DNA of 31,257 nt from JBJXGC01 sp046154545 (GTDB lineage Bacteria; Chloroflexota; Dehalococcoidia; Tepidiformales; Tepidiformaceae): NCBI GenBank assembly GCA_046154545.1, contig JBJXGC010000331.1, positions 1 through 31,257 on the forward strand, read 5' to 3'. A program made the position numbers and the translations under genes. The notes beneath the pieces were generated by a model. The model did not search any database. It was not told the DNA's origin and saw nothing but the letters and a program-made list of their open reading frames with translations. Positions 29,016-31,257 of this stretch are shown here, in pieces. How positions within the stretch are numbered: position 1 is the first letter of the stretch; every line of letters begins with the position of its first letter.

Positions 29016-31097
29016 ATGCCTCGTCAGGTCAGCATCGACAGGATTCGGAACATCGGGATCATTGCCCACATCGACGCGGGCAAGACGACCGTGACCGAAC
29101 GCGTCCTTTTTTATACCGGCAAGACCTACAAGATCGGCGAGGTCCACGAGGGCAGCGCCACGATGGACTGGATGGAGCAGGAGCGGGAGCGGGGGATCAC
29201 GATTACCTCGGCCGCGACCACGGCTGAATGGAACGACCACTCCATCAACATCATCGACACCCCCGGCCACGTGGACTTCACGGCCGAGGTGGAGCGCAGC
29301 CTCCGCGTCCTCGACGGCGGCGTCGTCTGCTTTGACTCCGTCGCGGGGGTCGAGCCGCAATCCGAGACCGTTTGGCGCCAGGCTGACCGCTACGGCGTCC
29401 CCCGGATCGCCTTCGTCAACAAGATGGACCGCACCGGCGCCGACTATCAGCGCACGATCGACATGATGATCGACCGTCTCGGTGCGAATCCGCTCCCGAT
29501 CCACATCCCGAAGGGCAACGAGGGCGACTTCGACGGCTGTATCGACCTCCTCGAGATGTGCTGGTGGTGGTTCGGCGGCGATAAGGGTGACACGCCCGAA
29601 CGCCGGGAGATCCCGCCGGAGTTCGCGGAGGCCGCGGCCGCCGGGCGAGATAAGCTCGTCGAGGGCATCGGCAACGTGGACGACCAGATCGCCATCAGCT
29701 ACCTCGAAGGCCACGAGATCACGTCCCACGAACTGCGCCAGGCGCTGCGGCGGGTGACGATCGCCAACCTCGGCACGCCGGTCCTCTGTGGTTCGGCCCT
29801 GAAGAACAAGGGCGTGCAGCTCCTCCTCGACGCTGTCGTGGACTTCCTTCCGAGCCCAGCGGAGATCCCCCCGATCAAGGGGATCGACCCCAAGCACGGC
29901 GGCGAAGTCATCCGCCGCGCGCTCGACGACGAGCCGATGAGCGCGATTGCCTTCAAGATCGTGACCGACCCATACGTTGGCCGGCTCGCCTACTTTCGCG
30001 TGTACAGCGGCGTCTTGAAGGCAGGCGAGAATATCTTCAATGCGACCAAGGGCGAGCGTGAGCGCATCGGCCGGGTGCTGATGATGCACGCCAACCAGCG
30101 TGAAGAGGTGGACGCCATCTACGCTGGCGGCATCGCCGCGGCGGTCGGCCTGAAGAAGACCTTCACGGGCGATACGCTCTGCAGTTCCGATCACCCGGTC
30201 ATCCTCGAGAACATCACCTTCCCCGAGCCGGTGATCAAGGTCGCGCTGGAGCCGAAGAGCAAGGAAGACCAGGACCGGATGGCCGACTCCCTCATGAAAA
30301 TGAGTGAGGAAGACCCGACCTTCCACTGGACGTTCGACGACGAGACCGGCCAGACGCTGATCTCGGGCATGGGCGAACTTCACCTCGAGGTGATCGTCGA
30401 TCGCATGCTGCGAGAGCACAAAGTGTCCGCAAATGTCGGCCGCCCGCAAGTGAGCTACCGCGAAGCGATCACGAAGCGCGCAGTCGCCGAAGGCCGTTTC
30501 GTCCGCCAGTCCGGTGGCCGCGGCCAGTACGGCGTGGTGGAGCTTGCGGTGGAGCCGCTGGAACGGGGCATGGGCTTCGTCTTCGAGAACAAGATCGTCG
30601 GTGGCTCAGTCGCCAAGGAGTACATCCCGGCGGTTTCGGCGGGCGCCCGGGAGGCGCTCCAGGGCGGCATCCTTGGCGGCTATCCGGTGCTCGACGTGAA
30701 GGTCACCCTCCTCGACGGCTCGATGCACGCCGTTGACTCATCCGAAATGGCGTTCAAGAACGCCGGCTCCATCGGTGTGAAGGAAGCGGCGCGGAGGGCC
30801 GGCCTCGTCATCCTCGAACCGATCATGAAGGTCGAAGTGCGAGCACCGGAGGACTACTTCGGGGCGATCGTCGGCGACATCAACTCACGCCGCGGCATGA
30901 TCATCGGTACTGAGGCGATGGGGAAGACGCAGATCGTGAACGCGATGGTCCCGCTGGCGGAGACGTTCGGCTATTCGACAGAGTTGCGCTCGCTCAGCCA
31001 GGGCCGGGCAAGCTACAGCATGGAATTCGACCACTACGAAGAAGTACCAAAGAACATCGCGGCGACGCTGACCAAGCAAGCCGCGAGTGTGGCCTAA
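29016..31097 (+). CDS. fusA: Elongation factor G
   Basis: A 693-residue translocase GTPase of usual EF-G length, moving tRNAs and mRNA through the ribosome after each peptide bond. The G domain carries AHIDAGKT at 17-24, the switch I region RGITITSAATT, DTPGHVDF at 81-88 and NKMD at 135-138. Domain II follows from about 300, domain III with GMGELHLEVIVDRM, domain IV with GRGQYGVVELAVEP, and domain V near the end with INSRRGMI. ATG 29016 starts MPRQVSIDRIRNIGIIAHID, in agreement with the family. An AAGG stands 12 nt upstream, rather far. The reading frame extends 5' into rpsG but without similarity. Single complete copy in the str operon; tuf follows 33 bp later. Confidence 0.98.
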   Translation: MPRQVSIDRIRNIGIIAHIDAGKTTVTERVLFYTGKTYKIGEVHEGSATMDWMEQERERGITITSAATTAEWNDHSINIIDTPGHVDFTAEVERSLRVLDGGVVCFDSVAGVEPQSETVWRQADRYGVPRIAFVNKMDRTGADYQRTIDMMIDRLGANPLPIHIPKGNEGDFDGCIDLLEMCWWWFGGDKGDTPERREIPPEFAEAAAAGRDKLVEGIGNVDDQIAISYLEGHEITSHELRQALRRVTIANLGTPVLCGSALKNKGVQLLLDAVVDFLPSPAEIPPIKGIDPKHGGEVIRRALDDEPMSAIAFKIVTDPYVGRLAYFRVYSGVLKAGENIFNATKGERERIGRVLMMHANQREEVDAIYAGGIAAAVGLKKTFTGDTLCSSDHPVILENITFPEPVIKVALEPKSKEDQDRMADSLMKMSEEDPTFHWTFDDETGQTLISGMGELHLEVIVDRMLREHKVSANVGRPQVSYREAITKRAVAEGRFVRQSGGRGQYGVVELAVEPLERGMGFVFENKIVGGSVAKEYIPAVSAGAREALQGGILGGYPVLDVKVTLLDGSMHAVDSSEMAFKNAGSIGVKEAARRAGLVILEPIMKVEVRAPEDYFGAIVGDINSRRGMIIGTEAMGKTQIVNAMVPLAETFGYSTELRSLSQGRASYSMEFDHYEEVPKNIAATLTKQAASVA

Positions 31098-31130
31098 CCC
31101 CGGGGAACCAGTTCAGAAAGGAACATTGCG

Positions 31131-31257
31131 ATGGCGAAGGCGAAATTTGAACGGACGAAGCCGCACGTAAACGTGGGGACGATCGGCCATGTTGACCACG
31201 GCAAGACGACGCTGACGGCGGCGATCACGAAGGTGTTGGCGCTGAAGGGTGGGTCGC
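31131..31257 (+). CDS. tuf: Elongation factor Tu, N-terminal part (cut by window edge)
   Basis: The first 42 codons of EF-Tu: AKAKFERTKPHVNVGTIGHV, then DHGKTTLTAAITKVLALKGG. The P-loop GHVDHGKT is at 19-26. AAAGGA precedes the ATG at 31131. The gene continues past the right edge. EF-Tu delivers aminoacyl-tRNA to the ribosome. Its place after fusA is the usual str operon order. Confidence 0.97.
   Translation, partial: MAKAKFERTKPHVNVGTIGHVDHGKTTLTAAITKVLALKGGS

Noticed and set aside
28923..30449. A 508-codon open frame antisense to fusA
   Set aside because: It is the mirror of strongly conserved EF-G coding sequence in GC-rich DNA. Its translation has no domain pattern.

Overview
The window is GC-rich bacterial chromosomal DNA with genes on both strands. 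It ends in a classic str operon (rpsL, rpsG, fusA, then the first codons of tuf). The best guess for the host is an aerobic heterotrophic Chloroflexota (Dehalococcoidia/Tepidiforma-like). That rests on the S12 insertion, the cysteine-patterned LysM membrane protein, the split transketolase and several promoters that sit directly on a start codon. It is an inference from gene content, not a phylogeny.

Layout. 1-795 is the C-terminal end of a secreted adhesin-like protein (prealbumin-like, HYR and FIMAH domains). 800-5437 is accessory DNA: a decayed vapC fragment, a 24-bp direct repeat, an antitoxin/VapC pair with an inverted-repeat operator, two tandem family VIII serine hydrolases, and a MntA/HepT toxin-antitoxin pair. 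5544-14813 is catabolic and regulatory: an amidohydrolase, a HicB/HicA pair with a frameshifted hicA, and a minus-strand cluster of TetR, lipid-transfer/thiolase-like protein, DUF35 protein and SDR. A Baeyer-Villiger-type flavin monooxygenase diverges from that cluster, followed by a methyltransferase and a second TetR. 14814-18267 holds a phosphohistidine swivel-domain protein, a calcium-binding-repeat relic and NhaA. 18551-20468 is a minus-strand redox operon: muconolactone-isomerase-like, flavin reductase, ABM monooxygenase and membrane Rieske protein. 20599-22903 is SRPBCC plus a two-subunit transketolase. 22900-23570 is a second VapBC. 23712-27433 holds an S9 peptidase, a HIT protein, a YqeK-like HD protein and a LysM protein. 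27434-28036 is the long leader and promoter region of the str operon.

How the genes may work together. The thiolase-like/DUF35 pair, SDR, flavin monooxygenase, serine hydrolases and amidohydrolase would fit oxidation, ester cleavage and C-C cleavage of a lipid, terpenoid or sterol-like side chain. The redox operon could handle an aromatic or quinone-like compound. Both pathway readings are inference.

Most notable observations: four toxin-antitoxin loci plus one toxin relic in under 23 kb, most with visible operator-like palindromes; an Ltp-like protein lacking both classical thiolase active-site signatures beside a DUF35 protein lacking zinc-ribbon cysteines; three genes whose -10-like hexamer lies exactly 6 nt before ATG; a TetR gene with a Shine-Dalgarno sequence positioned on an ATC codon; and palindromic leaders before nhaA and rpsL.
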